Shown here: positions 40,316-49,840 of the stretch, one piece after another | Layout of the letters: each line of letters opens with the position of its first letter | Numbering within the stretch: the stretch's first letter is position 1 | Assembly (NCBI GenBank): GCA_022616055.1 | Contig: JAKEFM010000158.1 | Location: forward strand, 1 to 64,000 | Direction of reading: 5' to 3' | Source: Planctomycetota bacterium | GTDB taxonomy: Bacteria; Planctomycetota; UBA1135; JAKEFM01 | Length of the DNA: 64,000 nt | Position numbers and translations under genes: made by a program | Notes under the pieces: model-generated | What the model saw: the letters and a program-made list of their open reading frames with translations, nothing else | The model's database searches: none | Told to the model about the DNA's origin: nothing

Positions 40316-42624
40316 CGCTCCTGAGCCGCAACCCGAGGAATCCCACCGGCTCGAGTCGCGGTCGCGCCGGGACCGCGACCCTCCTGTTGGCGGCGGCGGT
40401 CGTGACCGCCCTCATTCTCGCGAAGAGCCGGCGGATGGAGGGCGGAGTCCGCGAAGTCGCCGGCCCCGGGGATTCCGCGACCTCCAGCGAGCCGCCGTTC
40501 CCCGGCGCTCCGGTTCGTCGCTCCCGGCAGGACGGTTCGGCTCGTTCGCCGACCTCCGCCGCCGAGCCGAGCCGGCGTGACCAACGCGAGGGGTCTTCCA
40601 CGGGGATCGCCGGCGTCGCGGTCGACGGGGACACCGGTTCGCCCCTCGAGTCGTTCTCCGTCCGCATCGAGGTCCCCCAAGCCAACCGGGGCTGGCTCGC
40701 CCGGCTCCTCGGGAGCGGCGGCCCGCGCGAACGGATCTTCAGGAACCCGGACGGCGTCTTCGAGATCCTCGACCTCCGGCCGGACCTCTACAAGTTCCGC
40801 TTCGAGGCGGAGGGGTACTTCCCGGTGACGCTCGAGGACGTGCCGGCGAGGAGGGGAATCGTCCGACGCGGGCTCCGCGTGAAACTCCGTCGCGTGGCGA
40901 CTCTGGAGGGCACCGTCGTCGAGGAGGGCTCGGGGGCTCCCGTGAGGGCCGCGACGGTCCAGGTTCAGACGGCCGAGGGGAGTTCGGTTGAGGACGTCGA
41001 GGGGAAGTGGCAGTTTCTCACGGACCTCGACGGCCGGTTCCGGATCCGGACGGGGCCGGGGACGCTGGTCCTCCGGGCGAGCCGCGACGAGTTCGTCGAG
41101 TGGATCGGCGATCCGATGGATCTTGGCCCGGGCGAGAGCGAAGCGATCGTCGTGACGCTCCGTCGCGGCGGAGGCATTGAAGGCACCGTGCCCGGGCACT
41201 CCCGGTCCTCCAGTGCCTGGGTGTCGGTCATGTCCGAGGACCCGGAGTCCTCCCGCTCGAGAGGAGTGCAAGCGGACGCGGAGGGCCACTTCCGGTTCCT
41301 CGGCCTCGCGGCTGGGCGCTACCGCGTCGCGGCCTTCTTCGCGCCGCCTCCGCCCGGGAGCGCCTCGCCGCGGCGGCCCCTGCTGACCCGGGTCGAGGTC
41401 GAGGAGGGACGGACCGCGAGGGCCGAGTTCCCCCCGCCCCCCGAAGAGGGGTGCGTCGTTCGCGGGCGCGTCCTGAGGAAGGGGGAGCCAGTGGCGCGCG
41501 CGGACGTCTCGATCGGCCCCGCGCCCACGGCGGGGACGGCTCTCGACCAATTCGAGACCTTCGTCTTGCTCCGCCCTCAGAGGGTGACCGGGAAGGACGG
41601 GGCCTTCGCCTTGGAAGGCGTCCCGCCCGGGGAGGCTTCGCTGCGCGTCCTGCTGTTTCCTCCCGGGAAGAAGGAGGGCGACCTCTACACCAAGACCTAC
41701 CCGATCCTCGTCCCCGGACCCCCGGAACTCGTCCTCGACGTCGCCCTTCCTGCGGGCGAGATTGCCGGCCGGGTCTTCCGGGCCTCCGATGGCTCGCCGA
41801 TCTCGGGCGTGAACGTGGGCGTCTTCCAGCTGGAGCCCGCCCTTCCCTCCGGCTTCTCCGAGTCGGTCTTCAGCGACACAGACGCCCGGGGGCGGTACCG
41901 CATCGTCGACGTGGGGCCGGGGGAATACTACGTCCGAGTGGATGCGCACCCCCCGGGTCGCAACCGCGACCCGTTCGGCGATCCGCCGGCCTGTTTGTTC
42001 GTCGGCCCCGTGGCGGTGGCCGAGTCGACCGTCTCCCTCGACCTCGCCCTCCCCGAAGGAGGGGACGCGGTGGTCCGGGTCCGCGATCCCTCCGGGCGTG
42101 TCGTCATGGGCGCCATCGTCTCTCTGCGTCACTCGGATTTGCCGTGCGAGCCCGGGATGACCTTCGACGAGTGGGCGGAGGCGGAGCCGGGGGAGGAGGG
42201 GGTCTATCGCGCGGACGGTCTCCGCCCGGGCTCCTACTCCGCGAAGGTCGTGGCTCGGGGCTTCGCGCTGGCGTTCGCCGAGGGGTGGCAGATCGTGGAA
42301 GGGGAGGAATCCGCCTTCGACGTGGACCTCGTACGGGGAACGCGCGTCCTCGTGAAGGCGATCGACGAGGCAGGCTCGTCGGCCGACCTCTTCTGCGTCG
42401 ACGTCGCGGATTCGCAGGGGAGGCCGTTCCGCACATTCCGCGACGTCTCCGGAAAGACGCGGGTCAGCGAGAAAGGGGGGATCGTCGTCTTCCTCGCGCC
42501 TGGCGAGTACCACCTATCGGGGGGGTCGGGGAGGGGTCAGGGGAAAGCGACGCAGGTCCGAGTGGGCGGGGAAGCCGAGCAGGAGGTCGTCCTCCAAATC
42601 GAGACGGGTCAGGGGCGGAGGTAG
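40312..42624 (+). CDS. Large protein with repeated carboxypeptidase-regulatory-like domains
   Basis: GTG 40312 gives 770 residues. A membrane anchor lies near residues 22-36 ('TATLLLAAAVVTALILA'), then a Ser/Arg-rich stretch, then at least six beta domains of carboxypeptidase-regulatory type. Each opens with a 'GIAGVAVDGDTGSPL' or 'GEIAGRVFRASDGSPISGV'-like strand and ends with 'GRYRVAAF' or 'GEYYVRVDA'-like motifs. A conserved 'LRRGGGIEGTV' joint recurs in related proteins at 54906, 58375 and 61877. There is no peptidase catalytic domain, so it is a periplasmic or surface structural or binding protein. Its translation start is coupled to an 11-codon ORF. Confidence 0.85.
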   Translation: MTLLSRNPRNPTGSSRGRAGTATLLLAAAVVTALILAKSRRMEGGVREVAGPGDSATSSEPPFPGAPVRRSRQDGSARSPTSAAEPSRRDQREGSSTGIAGVAVDGDTGSPLESFSVRIEVPQANRGWLARLLGSGGPRERIFRNPDGVFEILDLRPDLYKFRFEAEGYFPVTLEDVPARRGIVRRGLRVKLRRVATLEGTVVEEGSGAPVRAATVQVQTAEGSSVEDVEGKWQFLTDLDGRFRIRTGPGTLVLRASRDEFVEWIGDPMDLGPGESEAIVVTLRRGGGIEGTVPGHSRSSSAWVSVMSEDPESSRSRGVQADAEGHFRFLGLAAGRYRVAAFFAPPPPGSASPRRPLLTRVEVEEGRTARAEFPPPPEEGCVVRGRVLRKGEPVARADVSIGPAPTAGTALDQFETFVLLRPQRVTGKDGAFALEGVPPGEASLRVLLFPPGKKEGDLYTKTYPILVPGPPELVLDVALPAGEIAGRVFRASDGSPISGVNVGVFQLEPALPSGFSESVFSDTDARGRYRIVDVGPGEYYVRVDAHPPGRNRDPFGDPPACLFVGPVAVAESTVSLDLALPEGGDAVVRVRDPSGRVVMGAIVSLRHSDLPCEPGMTFDEWAEAEPGEEGVYRADGLRPGSYSAKVVARGFALAFAEGWQIVEGEESAFDVDLVRGTRVLVKAIDEAGSSADLFCVDVADSQGRPFRTFRDVSGKTRVSEKGGIVVFLAPGEYHLSGGSGRGQGKATQVRVGGEAEQEVVLQIETGQGRR

Positions 42625-42644
42625 ACCGCGCGCGCCCGGTGGGC

Positions 42645-43757
42645 CTACTTCGCGGATCCGGCCCGAAGGGATGCGGCCCCTCGCGCCGGCAACTCCTGCG
42701 GCGAGGCGAGGGAGAGCGCGACCACGGTCGCGAAGATCGCCTGCCCGCGGCGCGCCATGAGGGCGGGGTCGAGCTTCTCCGGCGTGTCGGTCGGGGCGTG
42801 GTAGTCGTCCGATTCCCCCGAACCGTAGAAGATCGTCGGGATCCCCGCGTGCTCGAAGGCGGCGTGGTCCCCCCGATCCTTGGTCACCCCTTCGAGGATG
42901 TTCGAGAGCGGAGGCGGGAAGTCCTCCGGAGCGAAGGCGCGCAGCCCGGCGCGAGCGCATGCGGCCTCCACGATCCGGCGGAACGCGGGGCGGCCCTTCG
43001 TCCCGACGACGCCGACCGCCTTCGAGCCCTCGATCCCGAGCAGGGCCTTCGGCGCCGCCAGCGCCTTCTGGTCCGCGAGGGGCCGGCCGATCATGTCCAC
43101 GTTGACCATCGCCGCGATCCGGTCGAGGTCCACGGGCGGGGCGACGACGAATCCCCGGCTGCCGTCCATCGCGCGCTCCTCGGAGCCGAAGAAGACGACG
43201 AGGACGGAGCGGCCGAGGAGGTCGGAGGAGGCCTCGAGGAGGGAGGCCACCTCGAGGAGAACGGCCACGCCGGAGGCGTTGTCCTCCGCGCCGCGCAGCG
43301 TCTTCCCCTCCCGGACCCCGAGGGCATCGAAGTGGGCGCCGAGGACGACGACCTGGTCGCGCAGGTCCGGCCTCGCGCCCTCGATGAAGCCGAGGACGTT
43401 CCGGCTCGTCTCCTTCGTGGGTCGGACCTCGAGAAGCGAACCCGAGGCATCGAGGGTCCGGATCTGGACCATCTCCGGGATGGCGAACTCCTGGAATCGA
43501 CGGCCCCCCGGCATCGGCGCGACGCCCGCCGCGTCGAGCCGTGTCGCGACGTACTGGGCCGCCACGCGCTCGGCGTTCGACCCCGCCTCGCGGCCGAGGA
43601 GGTCCTCGCAAGCCAGGAACTCGACGTGGGCCATGAGCCTGCGGGTCGAGATCGGCGGCAGGGGGACCTCGGCCTCCTGCGCACTTGCGAGGGGGGCGAG
43701 ACCGAGGGAGAGAAGGGGAAGGGAGAAGGAGACCTTCAAGAGCGCGGGCGGGAGCAT
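42645..43757 (-). CDS. M28 family zinc aminopeptidase, secreted
   Basis: ATG 43757 (ten nt after AGGAGG; GTG 43763 is also possible) gives 370 residues. A signal peptide ends near 'LAPLASAQE' (residue 26). The M28 zinc ligands are complete: His in 'VLGAHFDALG', bridging Asp in 'GAEDNASGVAVLLE', Glu pair in 'FFGSEERAMDGS', Asp in 'NVDMIGR' and the final His in 'SDDYHAPTDTPEKLD'. The family releases N-terminal residues from peptides outside the cytoplasm. It is convergent with the regulatory-domain gene 20 bp away. A -10-like TAGGAT lies 64 nt upstream (43822-43827, minus strand). Confidence 0.94.
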   Translation of the reverse strand: MLPPALLKVSFSLPLLSLGLAPLASAQEAEVPLPPISTRRLMAHVEFLACEDLLGREAGSNAERVAAQYVATRLDAAGVAPMPGGRRFQEFAIPEMVQIRTLDASGSLLEVRPTKETSRNVLGFIEGARPDLRDQVVVLGAHFDALGVREGKTLRGAEDNASGVAVLLEVASLLEASSDLLGRSVLVVFFGSEERAMDGSRGFVVAPPVDLDRIAAMVNVDMIGRPLADQKALAAPKALLGIEGSKAVGVVGTKGRPAFRRIVEAACARAGLRAFAPEDFPPPLSNILEGVTKDRGDHAAFEHAGIPTIFYGSGESDDYHAPTDTPEKLDPALMARRGQAIFATVVALSLASPQELPARGAASLRAGSAK

Positions 43758-44055
43758 CCTCACGTCGCCTCCTTGAGCGAACCGCGAATCGGGGACCGGG
43801 CGGCGTCCCGGCGTCGAGTGAATCCTAGCCTCGCCTCCCGACTCGCGCGGCACGGGCGCGTCGACGCCCGGTTCCCGCCGGCATTCGCGAGGCGCGAGTG
43901 TCGCGGAACGGGGTGGGAACCTGTTACCCGCGCACCCGGTGCGCCTAAGGAAACCGAGCCCAAGCCGAAAGGACGGCGTCCGTTCCGGAGAAGCCGCTTT
44001 CCTCGCGCGGATCCGCCTTCGGGAAACCCGCCCGTGCGCCGGGTACGGTCCAGAC

Positions 44056-45066
44056 TTGAACCTCGCCGCGGTCACGACCCTCTGGATCTCGCTTTCGGCG
44101 GCTCCCCTCCTCGCCCAGGACCGTGAGGTCCCCGAGTCGGGCGACGCCCTCCTCCGCCGGGCGGAGCAGGCTCGTCGGGGGAGCGACCCCGACCCGGAGA
44201 AGGTCCTCGAGCTCCTCGACCAGGCCGCTCTCCAGTTCTGGTTGGAGGGGCCGACGGGTCCGGTGGCCGTCCGGTCCCCCGTGAACGACGGATTCCGCTG
44301 GGCGGCCGGGTTCCATGCGGAGCGCGAGGAGTGGCAGAAGGCCCTCGACACCTGGCGGCGATGGACGCCGGTGACCACGTGCAAGAACGAGTGGTGGGTG
44401 ATGCTGGCGGAGCGCGCGGGGAACATCGCGCTCTGCCAGGCCTGGATCGGGGGGCGCGACGCCGCGATCCCGGAGCCGCAGGTCGAGGCTCCCGGATGGG
44501 GCGGGGGCCCCTACCGGGAGGCGTTCCACTATCTCCAGTGCGTCGATCACTTCTGGCGGGTCGACTTTCCCAAGGAGAGGCTGAGGTCGTGGGGTCGACC
44601 CCGCGTGCCCTCCGTCGTCCTCGAGCCCTACGGCTCCCCCCCTCCCGGGGAGGACTGGCACCCCTATCGCACCGCGCTCGCCCTCCTCTCGGCCTACGAC
44701 GAGGGGGATCCCGTCCGGATCCTGGCCGCGCTGGACCTCGAGTGGGACCCGGTCCGGATGTACGACTTCGAGAAGGAACGCTCCGTCCCTCCGCAGGCGT
44801 ACATCTTCGCGGGGAGGGCCCTGGCGAGCTTCGGACCGCCCGCGACCAATCTCGTCACGAAGGCGATCAAGGAGGGGAACCCGCGGGCCTTCAAGGTCGC
44901 CGGGTTCACGGGGCGGGAGGAACTCACCTCGGCGCTGAAGGCCCGGGCTCGGACCGAGACCGAGGATGTCAGGAAGGGTCTGATCGACGACGCGCTCCAG
45001 CACCTCCGCGTGGAGGAAGTTCCCGCGTCGGGTCCGGCGTCGCGACCCTCGGACGTAGCGCGCTGA
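44056..45066 (+). CDS. Secreted hypothetical protein, possibly alpha-helical repeats
   Basis: I do not recognise the family. TTG 44056 gives about 336 residues and begins exactly at a signal peptide ('NLAAVTTLWISLSAAPLLAQ'). GTG 43939 would add 39 residues of poor coding quality. A -10-like TACGGT lies 6 nt before the TTG. The mature protein is rich in Trp and aromatic residues ('GFRWAAGFHAEREEWQKALDTW', 'NEWWVMLAERAGNIALCQAW') with TPR- or HEAT-like helices towards the end ('YIFAGRALASFGPPATNLVTKA'). A periplasmic role is inferred. It is divergent from the M28 peptidase gene. Confidence 0.7.
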   Translation: MNLAAVTTLWISLSAAPLLAQDREVPESGDALLRRAEQARRGSDPDPEKVLELLDQAALQFWLEGPTGPVAVRSPVNDGFRWAAGFHAEREEWQKALDTWRRWTPVTTCKNEWWVMLAERAGNIALCQAWIGGRDAAIPEPQVEAPGWGGGPYREAFHYLQCVDHFWRVDFPKERLRSWGRPRVPSVVLEPYGSPPPGEDWHPYRTALALLSAYDEGDPVRILAALDLEWDPVRMYDFEKERSVPPQAYIFAGRALASFGPPATNLVTKAIKEGNPRAFKVAGFTGREELTSALKARARTETEDVRKGLIDDALQHLRVEEVPASGPASRPSDVAR

Positions 45067-45286
45067 GGGAGTCTCCCCTCGACCCTCGGAGACGATCGCG
45101 CCGCTCGAGGGGGTGCCGTGGACCTGCGGGGACACCGTCCGAACTGCAGGGGTCCCCTGACCGCTCGAGATCTCGTGAGCTGGACGAGGGGGGAAGGGGG
45201 CACTCCATCCGGAGGTCGAGTTCGCGCCTCGCAGGGAGACGCCGTTCGCTCGGGGCTGAATCCCGGCTCTCCGGGGATGGAAAACC

Positions 45287-46495
45287 ATGCGTGGCGCCAT
45301 CCTCGCCCTCGCCGCGGCGCTGCTCCCGGTCGCCGAAGGAGCCCGAGCGCAGGGCGTCCACAACGCCCAGCTGAACGGAGGGAACGAGGTCCCCCCGGTC
45401 TCGACTGGAGGCAAAGGCGTTGGAACGTTCGTGCTCAACGTCGACGACACCCTCGCCTACTAAGTCGCGACGAGCGGACTCTCCGGGCCGATCCTCTCCG
45501 CCGGCATCCGGTCCGGAATGAGCACACGCGTGGGGCCCCTCGTCTACTCGCTGACCCTGTGCGGGCCGACGACCGCCTGCGGGACGACGACGCCGCTCAC
45601 GCCGGGATTGAGGGCGGACCTCCTCGCCGGCGCGCTCTACGTGGAGGTCGTCACGCCGAGCTACTTCGGCGGAGAGATCCGCGGCCAGATCCGTCCGCCG
45701 GTCTGGTCCGACCTCCGCGGCGCGAGCACCTGCCATCCGTCCGCTCCCGCCGGGACCGGCTCCTTCGGCGCGAGGATCGGTTCCGACGGTTCGATCACGT
45801 ACGCCTGCATGGTCGTCGGGATCGTGGGGATCCCCGTGGCTCTCGACATCCACGCGAACCCGGGGGCCTGTCTCGATGGAGAGGTCGCCCTCCCCCTCGA
45901 ACCCCTCGTCGGTCCCGCCGGGGGGCCCTTCACGACGGGGATTCGGAGCGCAGGGCCCGATGCCGATCCCTCGCTCGCGGGCCTCTACGCCGGGGGTTTC
46001 TACTGCGACCTCCACACGACGGCGTTTCCGGGGGGCGCGCTCCGCGGCGAGGTCCGCGGAGGGACGCTGCCCATGTCGCAGCCGGGCGGCTGCGCCGGGG
46101 CGGGAGGACTCTCGCCTCGACTCGAGTGGATGGGGGGGCCGTCGCGCCTCACGCTGCCCGGTTTGTACACCGTGCTCCTGTCCGACGCCCTCCCCGGCGC
46201 GCCTTTCCTGCTCCTCGTCGGCCTCACGAACTCCGCTCCCTACCCGATTGATCTCCAGCCGAGCCTCGGCGGGTCGGGGGCGTGCCTCCTCCTGAACGAC
46301 TCCCCGCTCCTGATCCCTGGCGCGACCGCGGCCAGCGGGTTCTGCGCGGGGAAGGGCCACCACCTGTTCCCGACCCTCTCCGGCGCTTCGATCGGAGGGA
46401 CCGTCTACCTCCAGGCGGTCGTGATGGATCCGGGAGGCCCGCTCGACATGCCTCTCGTCCTGTCGAACGGCCTGACGGTGACCATCCAGACCTGA
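45287..46495 (+). pseudogene. CHRD-domain secreted protein interrupted by an in-frame TAA
   Basis: From ATG 45287 the frame reads through one TAA at 45461-45463 (codon 59) to 46495; the track shows only the part after it. The product has a signal peptide ('AILALAAALLPVAEGARAQG'), a first CHRD domain ('VHNAQLNGGNEVPPVST', with the stop in 'DDTLAY*VATSGLSGP'), a second CHRD domain ('TGSFGARIGSDGSITYACMVVG', 'ALDIHANPG'), and a C-terminal beta module of planctomycete type ending 'LSNGLTVTI'. TAA cannot be selenocysteine. The stop is either a nonsense mutation or an assembly error; the rest shows no further decay. Confidence 0.8.
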
Positions 46496-46765
46496 TCGCG
46501 GGGGGAGCGGCCGCTCCCCGCGGACGCGGGGTGAGATTGTCCTTTGGTCGAGGATGCGGCGGGAGACAGGGGGAGAGCATCAGGAGCCGATGCCGAGGGG
46601 ATCCTCGAGAGTATCGGGGCCCGTCCTCGGGCCCGGGAGTCCCGGGAGGGGGGGTTGCGCCGGGAGGGAGAGGCGCTATGTACCGGACCCCCCAGGTCCG
46701 GAGGCTCCTCCCCGGGCGGTGCCGCCCGAGCCCCCGCGACCGGCTGAACTCGAGAAGGAGAATCC

Positions 46766-47362
46766 ATGAACCGCCAGATCGGGCTCGTCGCCCTGCTCGC
46801 GCTCCCCGCCGTGGCCCTCGCCGGCTTCTCGGCCCAGGACAAGAAAGCCCCGGAGAAGGGCCCGCCCGCCGACATGCAGGGGATGATGCCCCAGCCCGGG
46901 CCGCATCACGCCCGGATCAAGGACTTCGAGGGGACCTGGGACTGCGACGTCCAGAGCTTCATGGCTCCCGAGGGGATGCCGGCGACGTCGAAGGCGGTCG
47001 AGGTCGACCGTCCGGTCGGCGGCTTCTGGAACGTGATGGACGCCACCGGGTCCTTCGGCGGAATGGCGTTCCAGGGGCACGGGACGAGCGGCTACGACTC
47101 GAAGAAGAAGAAGCACGTCGGGACGTGGATCGACAACTTCGGCGACTACATCATGCTCAGCGAGGGGGACTGCGACGGGACCTGCAAGGTCGAGACGACC
47201 TACTCCGAGTCCCCGGACATGATGGGCGGCCCGGGCATGGTGAAGGTGAAGAACGTCCACACGTGGGTGGACAAGGACAACCGGACCTACGAGATGTTCA
47301 TGCAGGGGGAGGGCGGGAAGTGGAACCCCTGGATAAAGATCACCTACAAGCGCCGCAAGTAG
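46766..47362 (+). CDS. DUF1579 family protein, secreted
   Basis: The 198-residue protein carries a signal peptide ('IGLVALLALPAVALAGFSAQ', residues 5-24), then the DUF1579 barrel: 'IKDFEGTWDCDVQSFM' (residue 51 on), 'DRPVGGFWNVMDATG', 'GHGTSGYDSKKKKHVGTWIDN', 'RTYEMFMQG'. A Met-rich stretch ('ADMQGMMPQPG') lies between signal and domain. ATG 46766 has an excellent ribosome site ('cgagaaggagaatcc'). It is the exported relative of the cytoplasmic DUF1579 protein at 7921. Its activity is unknown. A strong terminator follows, so the unit ends here. Confidence 0.88.
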   Translation: MNRQIGLVALLALPAVALAGFSAQDKKAPEKGPPADMQGMMPQPGPHHARIKDFEGTWDCDVQSFMAPEGMPATSKAVEVDRPVGGFWNVMDATGSFGGMAFQGHGTSGYDSKKKKHVGTWIDNFGDYIMLSEGDCDGTCKVETTYSESPDMMGGPGMVKVKNVHTWVDKDNRTYEMFMQGEGGKWNPWIKITYKRRK

Positions 47363-47382
47363 GCGCCGCGACGCGTGGAACG

Positions 47383-47421
47383 GGCGAGGCCGCGGAGAGA
47401 CCGCGGCCTCGCCTTCTCCTT
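47383..47421 (+). terminator. Strong intrinsic terminator after DUF1579 gene
   Basis: GGCGAGGCCGCGG-AGAGA-CCGCGGCCTCGCC is a perfect 13-bp stem with a five-base loop (47383-47413), followed by TTCTCCTT. It lies 20 nt after the stop codon and between convergent genes. Confidence 0.82.
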
Positions 47422-47447
47422 CGAGGCCGATCCCGAGGGGGCCCGAG

Positions 47448-49643
47448 TCACCACCAGATCGGGTTCGCCGCGATGAAGTCCTCGAACGCGACGTACTTCG
47501 GGGCGGTCGCCGGGTCCTGGTCGTGCCACTCGAGGAGGCCCCAGCGGCCGAACTGGGTGTAGCGGGACATCGACGCGAAGGCGACCAACGTCTTGCCGCC
47601 GAGGGTCCTCCAGCCGTCGAGGAGCTGGAGGTAGAGGAGGTACATCCCGGGGTCGCGGTTCGCGAGGTCGAAGAGGAGGTTCAGGGGACCGCTCGTCTCG
47701 CACCCCCCGAAGCCGGAGAGGTGCTGGCCCCCCTCGTAGCCGAGGAGGTCGAGGCCGCGCGCGGCGGCGTTCGCCTGGTTCGCGAGCACGTCGTCGAAGA
47801 CGACGGCGAGGTGGCTCTGGCACGCCGCGAGGAGGGCCGGCACCGTCAGGGCGGCCGTCTCCTCGCAGATCGCGGGGCCGCCGAGGTCGTTCCCGAAGTA
47901 GGGGGCCACGGCGAGGGCGTCGGCGCTCGCGGAGGCCCCCTGCCAGTCCATCACCTCGGCCCCCGCCGCCGGATTGGCGTTCTGGCCGCCGAGGACGCGG
48001 ACGAGCCGGTCGTTCGAGCCGAAGACGGCCGACCAGATCCCGAAGACCTGGACGGCGCGCTGAGAGTAGAAGCGGAGCCCCGCGAAGAAGGGGTCGGGAC
48101 CGAGGCCGAGCGCGAGGCCCTGCTGGCGGCACCAGTCCGTCTGGTCGAAGACCGAGTTCCAGGTCTCGTTCGAGTACTCGACGTGGACCTTCAGGTCCGG
48201 GTCGAGGTGGTCGCGCACCAGGGTCGCGAACTGGGCCACGTACGCGTCGGTCGCCTGGTGCGGCATGCAGAACCAGGGGTCGGCCTTGAGCCGGTTCGCG
48301 AGCGCGATCATGTGCTCGAGGGCCACGCCCTTCGGCCCCCCCTGCGTCTGCAGGCTCGGCAGCGCCCGGTCCGGCCAGTCGACCTGCGCGGAGTCGTTCG
48401 TCCCCTGCCAGCCCATGAAGCGCAGGACCTTCGCCGTGTCCCACCGCGCGAGGAACGCGGGATGAAAGACCTGCGGGCCGCCCGCCTCGAAGCCGGGCAG
48501 GAGGAGGCGGACGTTCCGGATGCGATCGGCCGGATCCGTCGCCGTGATCTGCAGGCCGATCCCGGCGTCGGTGGGGGTGACGTCGAGGACGGCGTGGCCC
48601 TCGCGGGCGCTCGCCACCTGGGCGTCGAACTGGAACTCGAGCGTCCCCGACCCCTCGTAGAAGCAGTGGTACGTCCCCGCCGGGTAGTGCCCCTGGAGGC
48701 CGGAGCACCTCAGGGTCCACGCGACCTCCCCGGGCCCGAGGCTCGCGGGATACCCCGTCGGCAGGAGCGGGAACGTGCCGCTCTCGGAGAACGGGCGGGA
48801 CTGCCGGAAGACGTCGACGAAGACCAGCTCCGGCGAGAAGTAGGTCACCCCCGAGAGGTTGATCCCGAGGGGCGATTGCTCGTTCGGCGGCGGGCCCTCC
48901 TGCGCCGCTTCCCCTGGCGGAACGACAAGCGTGACCGCGACGCTCGCGCCGTTCGTCCCCTGCGCGGGGAGCGGGGAGAGGACGACGACGCCTTCGCGCG
49001 TGCTCGGCGGGAGCGCGCCGGGGCTTGGCGTGAGCGTCAGCGTCTCGGGGTCGGAGAGTCCGAGGCTCGGGCCGGTGTTCCCCGTGACGAGGAGCCAGGG
49101 CGGAGCCTCGACCTCGAACTGGAGGCTCCCCGTCCCCGCGTTCCACACGAGGAGGTCGAGGGGGAGGTCGCCGGCGGTGAAGATGTGGGCGCTCGCGCTC
49201 GTCGCGATGCCGACGACGTCGACGGAGACCGACAGGGTCTGGCTGTTCGGGCCGGCGGAGACGACGACCTCGGCGGCGTGGTTGCCGGGGGGGAGGAGCG
49301 AGCGGTCCACGGTGACCTCGATCGGATCGTGCTCCCCGGTCGTCGTCCCCGCGGTGGGGGAGACCGAGATCCAGCCCTCCGGGCCGCCCCCGGGCTCGAC
49401 CGTGATGGCGTACTCGAGCCGTCCGCTCCCTTCCGTCCAGACCTCGAACGTGCTCGTCGACGTGGAGTCCCCGAAGGAGATGTCCTCCGAGGAGACGGCG
49501 ATCCCGTGGGTGTCGCGGCTCCTCGAGCAGCCGGCGAGGAGCAGAGCCTGGAGGAAGAGGGCCCCTCCGAAGGAACGGCCCGGCCGGCGGGCGCGGGGAC
49601 GCGGCTCGGGAGCCGACGCCTTCGCACCCGTCGGGTTGCGCAT
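47448..49643 (-). CDS. Lipoprotein with BACON-like Ig domains and a glycosidase-like C-terminal domain
   Basis: The 731-residue protein has an Arg/Pro-rich N-terminus and lipobox 'LLLAGC' near residue 39. Residues about 45-230 hold two BACON-like Ig domains ('DISFGDSTSTSTFEVWTEGSGRL', 'STREGVVVLSPLPAQG'). The C-terminal 430 residues resemble a TIM-barrel carbohydrate-active domain: 'AKVLRFMGWQGTNDS', 'VHVEYSNETWNS', 'ADALAVAPYFGND', 'LGYEGGQHLSGFGG', 'FASMSRYTQFGRWGLLEW'. Glu in 'EYSNETWN' and 'GYEGGQH' are candidate catalytic acids. Proteins of this type are often annotated cellulose-binding. It is probably surface-anchored. A -10-like TAGGGT lies 6 nt before the ATG. Confidence 0.88.
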   Translation of the reverse strand: MRNPTGAKASAPEPRPRARRPGRSFGGALFLQALLLAGCSRSRDTHGIAVSSEDISFGDSTSTSTFEVWTEGSGRLEYAITVEPGGGPEGWISVSPTAGTTTGEHDPIEVTVDRSLLPPGNHAAEVVVSAGPNSQTLSVSVDVVGIATSASAHIFTAGDLPLDLLVWNAGTGSLQFEVEAPPWLLVTGNTGPSLGLSDPETLTLTPSPGALPPSTREGVVVLSPLPAQGTNGASVAVTLVVPPGEAAQEGPPPNEQSPLGINLSGVTYFSPELVFVDVFRQSRPFSESGTFPLLPTGYPASLGPGEVAWTLRCSGLQGHYPAGTYHCFYEGSGTLEFQFDAQVASAREGHAVLDVTPTDAGIGLQITATDPADRIRNVRLLLPGFEAGGPQVFHPAFLARWDTAKVLRFMGWQGTNDSAQVDWPDRALPSLQTQGGPKGVALEHMIALANRLKADPWFCMPHQATDAYVAQFATLVRDHLDPDLKVHVEYSNETWNSVFDQTDWCRQQGLALGLGPDPFFAGLRFYSQRAVQVFGIWSAVFGSNDRLVRVLGGQNANPAAGAEVMDWQGASASADALAVAPYFGNDLGGPAICEETAALTVPALLAACQSHLAVVFDDVLANQANAAARGLDLLGYEGGQHLSGFGGCETSGPLNLLFDLANRDPGMYLLYLQLLDGWRTLGGKTLVAFASMSRYTQFGRWGLLEWHDQDPATAPKYVAFEDFIAANPIWW

Positions 49644-49805
49644 CCCTGAACCCTAGGCGGGACGCGCCGGCCGCCAATCGGGTCGTTGACGGAGCACCCC
49701 CTCCGGCGGATCCCCGAGGGGGACCGGCCCGGCCGGATTCGAAAGAACCACGGCCCCCCGCGAACGGCCTCGCGTGGAGGGGGCCGGGTCCCGCCGCCTG
49801 GTCCC

Positions 49806-49834
49806 TTGTGCCGGGGGGCGGAAGGGACTATCCT
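49806..49834 (+). promoter_or_regulatory. Promoter for the RRM gene leader
   Basis: TTGTGC (49806-49811), a 17-bp spacer and TATCCT (49829-49834) form a good sigma-70-type promoter. Transcription would begin near 49841 and first meet the hairpin terminator at 49878-49909, then the RRM gene at 50088. Confidence 0.5.
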
Positions 49835-49840
49835 CCACGC

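Noticed and set aside
45461-45463. Recoding of the TAA in the CHRD gene as a special amino acid
   Set aside because: TAA is not used for selenocysteine, and no context for pyrrolysine (TAG) or another code exists; a mutation or error is simpler.
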